Source of the DNA: Dysosmobacter welbionis
GTDB taxonomy: Bacteria; Bacillota; Clostridia; Oscillospirales; Oscillospiraceae
Length of the DNA stretch: 64,000 nt
Direction: 5' to 3'
NCBI RefSeq assembly: GCF_005121165.3
Contig: NZ_CP034413.3
Location: forward strand, 3,496,001 to 3,560,000
Shown: one piece after another, positions 54,217-62,952 of the stretch
Position numbering within the stretch: position 1 is the first letter of the stretch
How the letters are laid out: each line of letters opens with the position of its first letter
Position numbers and translations under genes: made by a program
Notes under the pieces: generated by a model
What the model saw: only the letters and a program-made list of their open reading frames with translations
The model's database searches: none
Told to the model about the DNA's origin: nothing

Positions 54217-54337
54217 AGTGGACGCAGGCGCCGCCCAGGGCGGGGAGGCCCGCCGCGGCGGCGCTGTCCAGCGTGCAGACGCCGTCCTGCTGATACACAC
54301 ATTGGCTGGTACAGGGAATCAAACTCATACACATCAT
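54095..54337 (-). CDS. Small cysteine-containing protein, antisense to the radA end
   Basis: 80 residues beginning MMCMSLIPCTSQCVYQQDGVCTL, then GGACVHFIP. The CxxxCxYQxDGxCxL pattern resembles short iron- or zinc-type proteins found next to radA in Clostridia. The C-terminal 40 residues overlap radA on the other strand and are probably not conserved, so the real end is uncertain. GGAGATGGG precedes the start. Treat as a candidate. Confidence 0.5.
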   Translation of the reverse strand: MMCMSLIPCTSQCVYQQDGVCTLDSAAAAGLPALGGACVHFIPTDEGRLGSPHRYSAPGSDEAPQARPAPRSGGTESGTG

Positions 54338-54646
54338 CCCATCTCCATGGATTTGGGACTAGCTTTGCCGAAAGCGGCGGTTTTTATGTCCGGTCCGGAG
54401 ATGCGCCGCGCATTCCGGCGTGTGCCGCCGGCGCTGCGGCTGCGGTCCGGCCGGGAAATTTTCAAAAGACCTGTCAGGGAAGGAGGTTTTGCGGGGAGAC
54501 AGAAAATTGAACAAAATAAAAATTTTGTTCAATTTGGGGGAGAGCCAAACCGCTCCGGGGCCCGTTTCAGGCCCCCGGCACGACCTACCCCCCCAGCAGC
54601 CGCTCCGGCGGCTGCGCGGAGTATCTGCCCGCAAGTTGACACCGTT
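54338..54646 (+). other. Intergenic region upstream of xerC with an AT hairpin
   Basis: No gene recognised. Contains the perfect 14-bp inverted repeat AAATTGAACAAAAT / ATTTTGTTCAATTT (54504-54535, loop AAAA), far more AT-rich than its surroundings. The stem is followed by GGGGGAG rather than a T run, so it is not a plain terminator. Could be an operator or a structured leader of xerC. Confidence 0.6.
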
Positions 54647-55669
54647 ATGGCTGATTACCGCACCGAAGCGCCGCAGATTCTGCGGGACTTTCTCTCGTAC
54701 CACGAGACCATCAAAGCCCACTCCAAGCGGACCGTGGACGAATACTTTCTGGACCTGCGGAATTTCTTCCGCTATCTCAAGCAGACCCGGGACCCGTCCC
54801 TGTGTGACCGGTCTCTGGATGAGATCGACATTATGGACGTGGATCTGGACTTCGTGGCCTCCGTGACCCTGACGGACATTTACGGCTACATGACGTACCT
54901 CAGCCGGGACCGGGTCCAGCACCAGAACAGCCGGAATTCCGGCTACGGCCTGAACGCCGCGTCCCGGGCCCGGAAGATCGCCACGATCCGGTCGTTTTAC
55001 AACTACCTCACCAATAAGATGCACTTACTTCGTGAAAATCCTGTCAAAGATATGGATTCTCCGAAATTGAAGAAAACCCTGCCCAAATACCTGACCTTGG
55101 ACGAGAGCATCCAGCTCTTGGACTCCGTGGACGGCAAAAATCAGGAGCGGGATTACTGTATCCTGACGTTGTTCCTCAACTGCGGGCTGCGGATCAGCGA
55201 ACTGGTGGGTCTGAACCTCTCCGACATCCAGGAGGATGCCCTGCGGGTTCTTGGCAAGGGCAACAAGGTCCGGATCATCTACCTGAACGACGCCTGCCAG
55301 GACGCCATCGCCAAATATCTGGCAGTGCGGCGGCCCATCACCGGCCGGGACGCAAACGCCCTCTTCCTCTCCTCCCAGAACGAGCGGATCAGCCGCTCCA
55401 CGGTCCACGCCATGGTGAAAAAGCGGCTGGGTCAGGCGGGCATCGACCCGGCGGAGTACAGCTCCCACAAGCTGCGGCACACCGCCGCCACGCTGATGCT
55501 GCAGAACGGCGTGGACGTCCGGGCCGTCCAGGAGGTGCTGGGCCACGACCATTTGAACACCACGGAAATCTACACCCACATCGACAACGAATCCCTGCGG
55601 ATAGCTGCAAAGGCAAATCCCTTGTCACACGTGAAAAAATCAAGGAAAAAGCAAAAGGAAACCGGCTGA
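54647..55669 (+). CDS. xerC: Site-specific tyrosine recombinase XerC
   Basis: 340 residues from an ATG (YRTEAPQILRDFLSYHETIKA). Core-binding domain HSKRTVDEYFLDLRNFFRYLK; catalytic residues NCGLRISELVGLNL (Arg), LGKGNKVR (Lys), SSHKLRHTAATLMLQNG (His, Arg) and GHDHLNTTEIYTHID (His, Tyr). With XerD it acts at dif sites. The upstream reading frame is open for a further 150 codons but has no family sequence. Confidence 0.93.
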   Translation: MADYRTEAPQILRDFLSYHETIKAHSKRTVDEYFLDLRNFFRYLKQTRDPSLCDRSLDEIDIMDVDLDFVASVTLTDIYGYMTYLSRDRVQHQNSRNSGYGLNAASRARKIATIRSFYNYLTNKMHLLRENPVKDMDSPKLKKTLPKYLTLDESIQLLDSVDGKNQERDYCILTLFLNCGLRISELVGLNLSDIQEDALRVLGKGNKVRIIYLNDACQDAIAKYLAVRRPITGRDANALFLSSQNERISRSTVHAMVKKRLGQAGIDPAEYSSHKLRHTAATLMLQNGVDVRAVQEVLGHDHLNTTEIYTHIDNESLRIAAKANPLSHVKKSRKKQKETG

Positions 55670-55695
55670 GAGGCGCTCCCTCCCAGCCGGTTTTC
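55661..55695. terminator. Bidirectional terminator after xerC
   Basis: ACCGGCTG / CAGCCGGT stem around the xerC stop codon, with T runs on the plus strand, between xerC and the convergent amidase gene. Confidence 0.75.
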
Positions 55696-55721
55696 CCTGT
55701 TCATTTTGCGCAAACGATTGC

Positions 55722-56224
55722 CTAAGGCCGGATGGTGCCCAGTACGTGCAGAAACCGGATGTCCTGGAACGTGTAGGTGGACAGGGGCCGGTTGTCGGCG
55801 TCGTAGCTGTGGGCGGCGATCAGTACCGTCTCCAGGGTGATGGGCGCCGTCACCCGCACCACCACCGGCGTATGCTGGAACTCCTGGCCGTTGAAGCTCA
55901 GCTGCACCAGGTCCCCGGGCTGCAGGTCCTCCAGGGCGCAGGGCTGGGCCACCGGCCCCACGGAGGGCGCCTGCCTGGTCATGAAATTCCAGAAATAGGG
56001 CACCCCGGTCCAGGAGGGGGACTTCTGGTTGGCGTCGATGTAGTACCAGCCGAAATCCGGGGTGAAGTTCATCACACCGCTGCCGGCGAACACACACTGA
56101 GACGCGAAGTTGGTGCAGTCTCCCCCACGTTCTCGTAGTCGTAAAAGGCCGGGTTCCGGCCATAGGCCCACTGGTGGGCATACAGCACGGCGGCACTGCG
56201 GTCGTAGTCTGCAAAAAAGCGCAT
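55722..56224 (-). CDS. Amidase-domain (Amidase_6) protein (one apparent frameshift)
   Basis: Starts MRFFADYDRSAAVLYAHQWA, YGRNPAFYDYENVG. At about 56126 the plus strand has TCCCCCACG where one more C is expected; the frame then gives GDCTNFASQCVFAGSGVMNF, WTGVPYFWNFMTRQ and DLVQLSFNGQEFQHTPVVV, ending VLGTIRP. Restored length 167 residues. The DCTNFASQ motif holds the catalytic Cys of the Amidase_6 (putative peptidoglycan amidase) family. No signal peptide is seen, so a mother-cell role in sporulation is conceivable but unproven. Confidence 0.85.
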
Positions 56225-56275
56225 GGGCTCCCCTCCTCTTCCCGCCATTGTATGCGAAAGAGGGACGTTTGGTCA

Positions 56276-56385
56276 GTTGGGAGTTCGGAATTCATGTGTT
56301 CTGCTGCAGGCGGAACAATTGGAATGGGTCCGGCAAAGCCGGACCCAGAAATTGCTCATTCCGCATGATTCCTCATTCCTAATTC
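56276..56385. repeat. Palindromic dispersed repeat, copy 1
   Basis: Has the core GTTCTGCTGCAGGCGGAAC (56298-56316), flanked by GGAATT-type sequences, a second stem GGGTCCGGC / GCCGGACCC, and an end CCTCATTCCTAATTC. Copy 2 lies at 61894-61985. Its right end supplies the last nine codons and the stop of recN. Confidence 0.7.
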
Positions 56386-58059
56386 GCTCCGATAGCGCTC
56401 CGCCTGGTCCAGCAGCTCTCCGGCGCTTGCCAGCAGGGCCTCTGTCACGCGGCTGCCGCCGGTGATCCGGGCCAGCTCCGCCTTCCGCTGCTCCCAGTCC
56501 AGCAGCACCACACGGGTATAGGTGCGGCCGTCTCGCTCCCCCTTCTCCACGGAGAAGTGGGTGTCCGCCATGGCGGCCAGCTGCGGGAGGTGGGTCACGC
56601 ACAGCACCTGCTTGCGGCGGCTGACCTGGGCCAGCTTCTCCGCCACCTTCTGGGCCGCACGGCCGGAGACGCCGGTGTCCACCTCGTCGAACACCAGCGT
56701 GCCGATGGACTCCTGCTCCGCCAGCACATTTTTCAGAGCCAGCATGATCCGGGCCAGCTCACCGCCGGAGGCGATCCGGGCGATGGGCTTCAAGTCCTCC
56801 CCGGCGTTGGCAGACATCAGAAACCGGACGGCGTCACAGCCGTCGGGGCCCGGCTCCTTCTCCCCGAAGTCGATGGCGAACCGGACCTTGTGCATGTCCA
56901 GGTCCCGGAGCTCGGACTGGATGCGCTGCTCCAGAACGGCGGCGGCCTCTTTCCGGGCGGCGGTCAGCTCCGCCCCCGCTGCCAGGACGGCCTTCCGGGC
57001 CTTCTCCAGCTGCTGTTCCAGCCGGGCCAGGGTGTCGTCCGCCGTCTCCATATCATCCAGCTCCCGGCGGCACTTGTCCAGGTAGGCCAGCATCTCATCC
57101 ACCGTGGCGCCGTACTTCTTTTTCAGCCGGTACAGCAGGTCGGACCGGCTCTCCACCGCGTCCAGCTCCGCCGGGGAGAAGTCGAACGCCTCCCGCTTGT
57201 CCCGAATGATCTCGGCAAGGTCATAGGCTTCACACCGCAGCTGTTCCAGGCGCTGGTACAGCTCCCCCATGTCTCCGGAGAGCGTGCGGACACCGGCGAG
57301 GGCCTCTTCCGCGTCCCGGAGGGCGGAGACGGCGCCGCCTCCCTCCTCCCCGCCGTTCAGGCAGTAGTCCGCCCCCGACAGGGCGGAGAGGTACTTCTCC
57401 CCGTTCCGCAGCAGGTCCCGCCGCTCTGTGAGGCTCTCCTCCTCGCCGGGCACCAGCTGGGCCCGCTCCAGCTCGTCGATCTGAAAGCGGAGGCTGTCCA
57501 TCCGCCGGGCCTTCTCCGCCTCGTCCATCTGGAGAGCCCGAATCTTCGCCTGTAAGTCGGCCATGGCTTCATAGGTCGTCTGATACCGCCCCAGGGGTGC
57601 CTCCGTCCGGCCAAAGCGGTCCAGATAGCTCAGGTGCTGCTCCTCGTCCAGCAGCTGCTGGCCGTCGTGCTGGCCGTGGATGTTCAGCAGCTCTTCTCCG
57701 ATCCTGCGCAGCTGGGCCACGGTGACAGGGCGGCCGTTGACCCGGCAGAGGTTCTTGCCGTCCCCCGTCAGCTCCCGCTGGAGCAGCAGGTGGCCGTCCT
57801 CGTCCGGGGCAGCTCCGGTCTCCGCCAACCCGGCCAGATCACCGGGCACCTGGGAAAATTCGGCGCTGACAAAGGCCCGGTCCGCGCCGGTGCGGACCAG
57901 GTCCCGGGAGGTGCGCCCGCCCAGTACCGCGCCCATGGCGTCGATGACGATGGACTTGCCGGCGCCGGTCTCGCCGGTGAGGGCGTTGAAGCCGGGGCGG
58001 AACTGGATGTCCGCCTCCTGGATGACCGCGATATTCTCAATGTGCAGAAGCTCCAGCAT
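56356..58059 (-). CDS. recN: DNA repair protein RecN
   Basis: 567 residues. SMC-like ATPase: Walker A NALTGETGAGKSIVIDAMGAVLGGR at the N-terminus, NIHGQHDGQQLLDEEQHL (the RecN family motif), coiled-coil middle, signature IASGGELARIMLALKNVL and Walker B LVFDEVDTGVSGRAAQKVAEKL. It acts early in double-strand break repair. The last codons (ELGMRNHAE) derive from the dispersed repeat at 56276-56385, so the native C-terminus has been replaced. Confidence 0.95.
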   Translation of the reverse strand: MLELLHIENIAVIQEADIQFRPGFNALTGETGAGKSIVIDAMGAVLGGRTSRDLVRTGADRAFVSAEFSQVPGDLAGLAETGAAPDEDGHLLLQRELTGDGKNLCRVNGRPVTVAQLRRIGEELLNIHGQHDGQQLLDEEQHLSYLDRFGRTEAPLGRYQTTYEAMADLQAKIRALQMDEAEKARRMDSLRFQIDELERAQLVPGEEESLTERRDLLRNGEKYLSALSGADYCLNGGEEGGGAVSALRDAEEALAGVRTLSGDMGELYQRLEQLRCEAYDLAEIIRDKREAFDFSPAELDAVESRSDLLYRLKKKYGATVDEMLAYLDKCRRELDDMETADDTLARLEQQLEKARKAVLAAGAELTAARKEAAAVLEQRIQSELRDLDMHKVRFAIDFGEKEPGPDGCDAVRFLMSANAGEDLKPIARIASGGELARIMLALKNVLAEQESIGTLVFDEVDTGVSGRAAQKVAEKLAQVSRRKQVLCVTHLPQLAAMADTHFSVEKGERDGRTYTRVVLLDWEQRKAELARITGGSRVTEALLASAGELLDQAERYRSELGMRNHAE

Positions 58060-58075
58060 GGGACTCCTCCTCTGA

Positions 58076-58102
58076 AAAAGCGCCCGGCAGGTCCGCCGGG
58101 CG
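58076..58102 (-). terminator. Terminator of queA
   Basis: Minus strand GCGCCCGGC-GGACCT-GCCGGGCGC followed by TTTTT, between queA and recN. Confidence 0.85.
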
Positions 58103-58110
58103 CGGCAATG

Positions 58111-59136
58111 TCAGCTGATGAACATGGCGTCGCCAAAGGAGAAGAAGCGGTATTTCTCCCGCACCGCCTCCTCATAGGCGGCCAGCACGTGCTCCCGCCC
58201 GGCGAAGGCGGACACCAGCATGATGAGGGTGCTCTCCGGCAGGTGGAAGTTGGTCACCAGGCCGTCCATCACCTTGAATCGGTAGCCGGGGTAGATATAG
58301 ATGTCCGTCCAGCCGGACTTGGCCTCCATGTGTCCGTCCTCGGCGGCCCAGGATTCCAATGTCCGACAGGAGGTGGTGCCCACACAGATGCACCGGCCCC
58401 CGCCCTTCCGGGTCTCGTTGATGAGGTCCGCCGTCTCCTGGGGGATGGTGCAGTACTCGCTGTGCATGGGGTGGTCCTCAATGGTGTCCTCCTTCACGGG
58501 CCGGAAGGTGCCCAGGCCCACATGGAGCGTCACATACCCGATCTTTACGCCCTTGGCCCGGATCTTCTCCAGCAGCTCCGGGGTGAAGTGGAGCCCCGCC
58601 GTGGGGGCGGCGGCGCTGCCCAGGACCTTGGAGTACACGGTCTGATACCGCTCCTGGTCCTGGAGCTCCTCCTTGATGTAGGGGGGCAGAGGCATCTTGC
58701 CCAGCCGCTCCAGCGTCTCCAGAAAGATGCCCTCGTAGTCGAAGCGGATCAGGCGGCCGCCCTCCTCCAGCTGCTCCACGATCTCGGCGGTCAGCTCCCC
58801 GTTGCCGAAGGACAGTCTGGTGCCCTTGCGGAGCTTCCGGCCCGGGCGGACCAGACACTCCCACACCTTGTCTCCCCTGTCGTTCAGCAGCAGCACCTCG
58901 CAGATGCCGCCGCCGGGCAGCCGCTGTCCCACCAGACGGGCGGGCAGCACCCGGGAGTTGTTCAAAATCAGGCAGTCGCCGGGGTTCAGGTAGTCCGGCA
59001 GGTCGTAGAAATGGTGGTGTCCCGTGGCGCCGCTCACCCGATCCAGGGTCATCAGGCGGGAGGTGTCCCGCTTCTCGATGGGGGTCTGGGCGATCAGCTC
59101 CTGGGGCAGGTCGTAGTAAAAATCACTGGTCTTCAT
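58111..59136 (-). CDS. queA: S-adenosylmethionine:tRNA ribosyltransferase-isomerase
   Basis: 341 residues. Converts preQ1-tRNA to epoxyqueuosine-tRNA. Family motifs: [105 protein letters not shown]. Queuosine work is split: tgt lies at 25 kb. Terminator follows. Confidence 0.96.
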   Translation of the reverse strand: MKTSDFYYDLPQELIAQTPIEKRDTSRLMTLDRVSGATGHHHFYDLPDYLNPGDCLILNNSRVLPARLVGQRLPGGGICEVLLLNDRGDKVWECLVRPGRKLRKGTRLSFGNGELTAEIVEQLEEGGRLIRFDYEGIFLETLERLGKMPLPPYIKEELQDQERYQTVYSKVLGSAAAPTAGLHFTPELLEKIRAKGVKIGYVTLHVGLGTFRPVKEDTIEDHPMHSEYCTIPQETADLINETRKGGGRCICVGTTSCRTLESWAAEDGHMEAKSGWTDIYIYPGYRFKVMDGLVTNFHLPESTLIMLVSAFAGREHVLAAYEEAVREKYRFFSFGDAMFIS

Positions 59137-59151
59137 GTTGCTTCCTTCTCG

Positions 59152-60534
59152 TTACCGGACACGGATGCCGGTGAAATAAAATTCCAAAATGTCGATGTAG
59201 TCGTGGCCCTGCTCCGCCATGGCCCTGGCGCCGTACTGGCTCATGCCCACGTTATGGCCGTTTCCGGTGCCGGTGATGGTGATGCCGCCCCGGGAGGCGG
59301 AGCCCCGCCCGCCGGAGCTGCCGCCGGTGAGGTCCGCCGTTCCGGAGGCGGAGATGGCGGCGTGGTCCTCCCCCTCTAGGCGGCTGACGGTGCCGCTGCC
59401 GGAGATGACGGACGCACCGTCCAGAGCCGACAGGGTGCCGGAGGCGCTGTTCACCGCGTAGCTGCTGCCGCCCCCGGTGCCGCCGGTGATGGTGAACCGC
59501 AGGCTGGGGACGTTCTTGCCCAGGGTGGTGCTGTAAAAGGCCATCCGGGCATCGTCCCCCGTGCGGACCAGGGTCTTTCCGCGGCTGTCCACAAAGGTCA
59601 CGGAATACACGTTGCCCAGATCGGTGACTTCCGATACATAGGCGTCCACCACGTCCCCGATGTCGTAGCCGCTGTTCTGCAGCACCCAGGTCAGCTCCTC
59701 CCAGGTATAGGTGACCGTCCACCTGTAATCAGGAATGGAGATCTGCGCCTCGTAGGGGTCTTCCTTTCCCCGGAGATAGGGCACGTCGGTGCCCCAGACG
59801 TTCTCCGCGTCCTCGGTGGCGCCGCCGTCGGAGGAGTGGTAGTAGGCCTGGGCCAGCTCGCCGTCATAATAGAGGCACTCCCCCTCCGTCTCCTCCACCG
59901 CCCGGTCCGTGGCGGAGGTGGCCTCACCGATGCCGCTGTACGCTTGGCAGTCTGTGGAGCTGCACACGTCGAATCCGTAGGCGGACAGGTGCTTGGTGGT
60001 GAGGCAGGCAAAGGTCCGGGCGCACACGGCCTGGGCCTTCAAGGCCTCCAGCTCCCAGTTCCCCGGCATTTCAGAGGGCAGAACGCCCTTCACATAGTCC
60101 TCCAGGTCCACCACGTTCACCACCTGCAGCCCGCCGCCGCTGACGGTGTACTCGAACCCGCCCCGGTAGCGGTTCCCCCGGAACCAGGTGACGGGGTCCC
60201 GGCCCTGGGGCATCACGGCCAGGGTGTCCTCCCTGCTCTCATAGAGGACCCGGTCTGTGCCGGTGATGGTCACCTGGATGCCGTCCCGGCCTGCCGGCTC
60301 CATGGTGATGGCGGTCTCGTCCGTCTCACCCAGGGACACGAAGGTCCGGTCGTCCTCGAAGTACCCGAACTCGTAACCGCTGCCCTCATCGTTTTCCAGG
60401 TTGGCGGAGGACATGACGGAGGAGCCGTACCGCAGCCCCACCTTCACCGTATCATTGGTGACGGCGGAGGCGCTGACAGTACCCAGGGCGTAAAATGTCA
60501 CAATCAGCGACAGCAGGAACAAGCCTTTTTTCAT
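59152..60534 (-). CDS. spoIID: SpoIID/LytB-domain peptidoglycan-acting protein
   Basis: 460 residues; the ATG at 60534 (GGGGAGG upstream) is taken. An N-terminal signal/anchor (GLFLLSLIVTFYALGTVSASAV) and the SpoIID domain: VVNVVDLEDYVKGVLPSEMPG, LEALKAQAVCARTFACL, YHSSDGGATEDAENVWGTDVPYLRG and a C-terminal GHNVGMSQYGARAMAEQGHDY. SpoIID cleaves septal glycan stripped by SpoIIP. The protein is longer than Bacillus SpoIID through an extra N-terminal beta part and a glycine-rich insert (GGTGGGSSYAVN). Related SpoIID-domain proteins with other roles exist. Confidence 0.88.
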   Translation of the reverse strand: MKKGLFLLSLIVTFYALGTVSASAVTNDTVKVGLRYGSSVMSSANLENDEGSGYEFGYFEDDRTFVSLGETDETAITMEPAGRDGIQVTITGTDRVLYESREDTLAVMPQGRDPVTWFRGNRYRGGFEYTVSGGGLQVVNVVDLEDYVKGVLPSEMPGNWELEALKAQAVCARTFACLTTKHLSAYGFDVCSSTDCQAYSGIGEATSATDRAVEETEGECLYYDGELAQAYYHSSDGGATEDAENVWGTDVPYLRGKEDPYEAQISIPDYRWTVTYTWEELTWVLQNSGYDIGDVVDAYVSEVTDLGNVYSVTFVDSRGKTLVRTGDDARMAFYSTTLGKNVPSLRFTITGGTGGGSSYAVNSASGTLSALDGASVISGSGTVSRLEGEDHAAISASGTADLTGGSSGGRGSASRGGITITGTGNGHNVGMSQYGARAMAEQGHDYIDILEFYFTGIRVR

Positions 60535-60557
60535 GGAACCTCCCCAAGCCATGCACC

Positions 60558-60586
60558 TTGACGGAATCGCAGAAGTATGCTAATAT
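60558..60586 (+). promoter_or_regulatory. Sigma-A promoter of asd
   Basis: TTGACG (60558-60563), 17 bp, TAATAT (60581-60586). The leader to the asd start is about 135 bases; no known riboswitch was recognised in it. Confidence 0.78.
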
Positions 60587-60727
60587 ATGTACAAATGTCC
60601 GTGCTGGAAGTACAGGCTTTCTACATCAATATGGATCATTATAGTACATTCCGGCGCCATATTCAACCAAAATCGACGGAAGGCATCGCGTTTTTCCGCC
60701 GCAACATGGGAGCAGGAGGCACATACT

Positions 60728-61813
60728 ATGAAACAGTACAAAGTCGGAATCATCGGCGGCACCGGCATGGTGGGCCAGCGCTTCATCACGCTGATGGAGC
60801 ATCACCCCTGGTTTCAGCTGACGGCCATCGCCGCCAGCGCACGCAGCGCCGGCAAACCTTACGCCGAGGCGGTGGCGGGCCGCTGGGCCCTGGACGTCCC
60901 CATGCCGGAGGAGGCCAAAAATCTGGTGGTCCTGGACGCGGAGCAGGACGCGGAGCGGCTGGCCTCCATGGTGGATTTCTGCTTCTGCGCCGTGGACATG
61001 AAGAAAGAGGAGATCCGGGCCCTGGAGGAGAAATACGCGAGACTGGAGTGTCCCATCGTCTCCAACAACTCCGCCCACCGGTGGACCGACGATGTACCCA
61101 TGGTAGTCCCGGAGATCAACGCGGACCATCTGGCGGTGATCGAGGCCCAGCGCAAGCGCCTGGGCACCCGCCGGGGCTTCATCGCCGTGAAGAGCAACTG
61201 TTCGCTCCAGAGCTACGTCCCGGCCCTGCACCCCCTGAAGAAGTACGGCCTGGACAAAATCCTGGTCTGCACCTATCAGGCCATCTCCGGCGCCGGCAAG
61301 ACCTTCCAGCGCTGGCCGGAGATGGTGGATAACTGCATTCCCTACATCGGCGGCGAGGAGGAGAAGAGCGAGCAGGAGCCGTTGAAGCTGTGGGGCCGCG
61401 TGGAGGACGGGAAGATCGTCAGGGCCGACGGCCCCTCCATCACCGCCCAGTGCTTCCGGGTGGCCTGCCAGGACGGTCACATGGCCGCGGTGTTTATGAA
61501 ATTCGCGGACGGCAAGGCCCCCTCCATAGAGCAGATCAAGGCCGACTGGGCCGCCTTCCGGGGCGTACCCCAGGAGCTGGAACTCCCCTCCGCCCCCAAG
61601 CAGTTCCTCCACTACTTTGAGGAGCCTGACCGGCCCCAGACCCGGCTGGACCGGAACCTGGAGCACGGCATGGCCGTGTCCGTGGGCCGCCTGCGGCCGG
61701 ACACCCAGTACGACTACAAGTTCGTGTGCCTCTCCCACAACACCCTGCGGGGCGCTGCGGGCGGCGCGGTGCTCCTGGCGGAGCTGCTGTGCGCCAAGGG
61801 ATACATGGACTGA
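60728..61813 (+). CDS. asd: Aspartate-semialdehyde dehydrogenase (archaeal/fungal type)
   Basis: 361 residues. KVGIIGGTGMVGQRFITLME is the NADP site; VKSNCSLQSYVPAL holds the catalytic Cys; TYQAISGAGKTFQRWPEM and GHMAAVFMKFA follow. Length and motifs match the asd class seen in archaea, fungi and many Clostridia rather than the Escherichia type. The first step after aspartyl phosphate toward lysine, threonine and methionine. Confidence 0.92.
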   Translation: MKQYKVGIIGGTGMVGQRFITLMEHHPWFQLTAIAASARSAGKPYAEAVAGRWALDVPMPEEAKNLVVLDAEQDAERLASMVDFCFCAVDMKKEEIRALEEKYARLECPIVSNNSAHRWTDDVPMVVPEINADHLAVIEAQRKRLGTRRGFIAVKSNCSLQSYVPALHPLKKYGLDKILVCTYQAISGAGKTFQRWPEMVDNCIPYIGGEEEKSEQEPLKLWGRVEDGKIVRADGPSITAQCFRVACQDGHMAAVFMKFADGKAPSIEQIKADWAAFRGVPQELELPSAPKQFLHYFEEPDRPQTRLDRNLEHGMAVSVGRLRPDTQYDYKFVCLSHNTLRGAAGGAVLLAELLCAKGYMD

Positions 61814-61832
61814 TTCCATCTCATACATCCAC

Positions 61833-61872
61833 AAAAGAGACGGCTTGCCGGAGTTGGCAGGCCGCCTCTTTT
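61833..61872 (+). terminator. Terminator after asd
   Basis: AAAAGAG-CGGC-GCC / GGC-GCCG-CTCTTTT stem with small internal loops and a TTTTAT tail. Confidence 0.78.
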
Positions 61873-61893
61873 ATCCTCAGACCTGCATCAAAT

Positions 61894-61985
61894 TTAGGAA
61901 TTGGAAATTTGAAATGGAGGTGTTCCGCCGCAGGCGGAACGATTTTAAATTTCCAAGCTCCACCGGGCACCAAAATTTCTAATTC
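61894..61985. repeat. Palindromic dispersed repeat, copy 2
   Basis: Inverted repeat TTGGAAATTT / AAATTTCCAA around the hairpin GTTCCGCC-GCA-GGCGGAAC (61922-61940), ending ATTTCTAATTCC. Copy 1 is at 56276-56385. It separates asd from dapA and no other promoter for dapA is clear. Confidence 0.72.
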
Positions 61986-62017
61986 CCCATTTCCAGCTGA
62001 AAAGGAGCGTGTGTACA

Positions 62018-62911
62018 TTGAAAAAGCCTCTCTTCACCGGGTCCGGTGTGGCCATTGTCACGCCCTTTACCAAAGAGACCGTGGATCTCCCCACCCTGGG
62101 GAAGCTGCTGGACTTTCAAATGAAAAACGGCACCGACGCCATCATCGTCTGCGGCACCACCGGCGAGGCCAGCACCATGAGCTACCGGGAGCGGATGCGG
62201 ACCATCGAGTTCTGTGTGGACCACGTGGACGGGCGGCTGCCGGTGATCGCCGGCACCGGCTCCAACTCCACAGAGAACGCCCTGGCCCTGTCCCGGGACG
62301 CGGAGCGGGCCGGGGCCGACGGATTGCTGCTGGTGACGCCCTACTACAACAAGGCCAGCCAAGCCGGGCTCATCCGCCACTTCCAGGTGATCGCCGACGG
62401 CGTGGATGTGCCGCTGATCCTGTACGACGTACCCTCCCGCACCGGCGTCACCATCGCGCCGGAGACGTATGCGGAGCTTGCCAAGCACCCCAACATCAAC
62501 GGCGTCAAGGAGGCGGGGGGCAATTTCTCCAACATTCAGAAGACCCGGAACCTGTGCCCGGAGGACTTCTCCATCTGGTCCGGCAACGATGACGAGACAG
62601 CGGCCATCTGTATGCTGGGCGGCAAGGGCGTCATCTCCGTAGTGGCCAACGTCCTGCCGGCGGAGATGCACCGGCTGACGGAGCTGTGCCTGCGGAACGA
62701 CTTCGCCGCCGCCGGAAAGCTGCAGCTGGAGCTGAAGGACTTCTGCGACGCCATGTTCTGCGACGTGAACCCCATCCCCGTCAAAACGGCGCTGAACCTG
62801 CTGGGCTGGGACGTGGGCCCCCTGCGCCTGCCGTTGTGCGACCCCACCGAGGCCGGGCTGGAGAAAATCAGGGCGGCCCTGGAAAAGCACGGGCTGACCT
62901 CCAGAGTATAA
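62018..62911 (+). CDS. dapA: 4-hydroxy-tetrahydrodipicolinate synthase
   Basis: 297 residues; TTG at 62018 (AAAGGAG 10 bp upstream), as GTG at 62009 abuts that site. TIM-barrel lyase family: GVAIVTPFTKETVDLP, IVCGTTGEASTMSYRERMR, VTPYYNKASQAGLIRHF, LILYDVPSRTGVTIAP (Tyr) and NINGVKEAGGN (Schiff-base Lys). Condenses aspartate semialdehyde with pyruvate, the start of lysine and dipicolinate synthesis. The product of asd is its substrate. Confidence 0.94.
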   Translation: MKKPLFTGSGVAIVTPFTKETVDLPTLGKLLDFQMKNGTDAIIVCGTTGEASTMSYRERMRTIEFCVDHVDGRLPVIAGTGSNSTENALALSRDAERAGADGLLLVTPYYNKASQAGLIRHFQVIADGVDVPLILYDVPSRTGVTIAPETYAELAKHPNINGVKEAGGNFSNIQKTRNLCPEDFSIWSGNDDETAAICMLGGKGVISVVANVLPAEMHRLTELCLRNDFAAAGKLQLELKDFCDAMFCDVNPIPVKTALNLLGWDVGPLRLPLCDPTEAGLEKIRAALEKHGLTSRV

Positions 62912-62915
62912 GCCA

Positions 62916-62943
62916 CAGCCGCCCGGCGAAAGCCGGGCGGCTG
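62916..62943. terminator. Bidirectional terminator after dapA
   Basis: CAGCCGCCCGGC-GAAA-GCCGGGCGGCTG, perfect 12-bp stem between convergent dapA and the next gene; the T tail is weak. Confidence 0.75.
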
Positions 62944-62952
62944 CTGTTCGGT

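Noticed and set aside
57634-59379. 581-codon plus-strand frame opposite recN and queA
   Set aside because: Antisense to two well-conserved genes; no motifs.
60590-60727. Lysine riboswitch before asd
   Set aside because: The 135-base leader lacks the conserved lysine-riboswitch core sequences; it may still hold other control.
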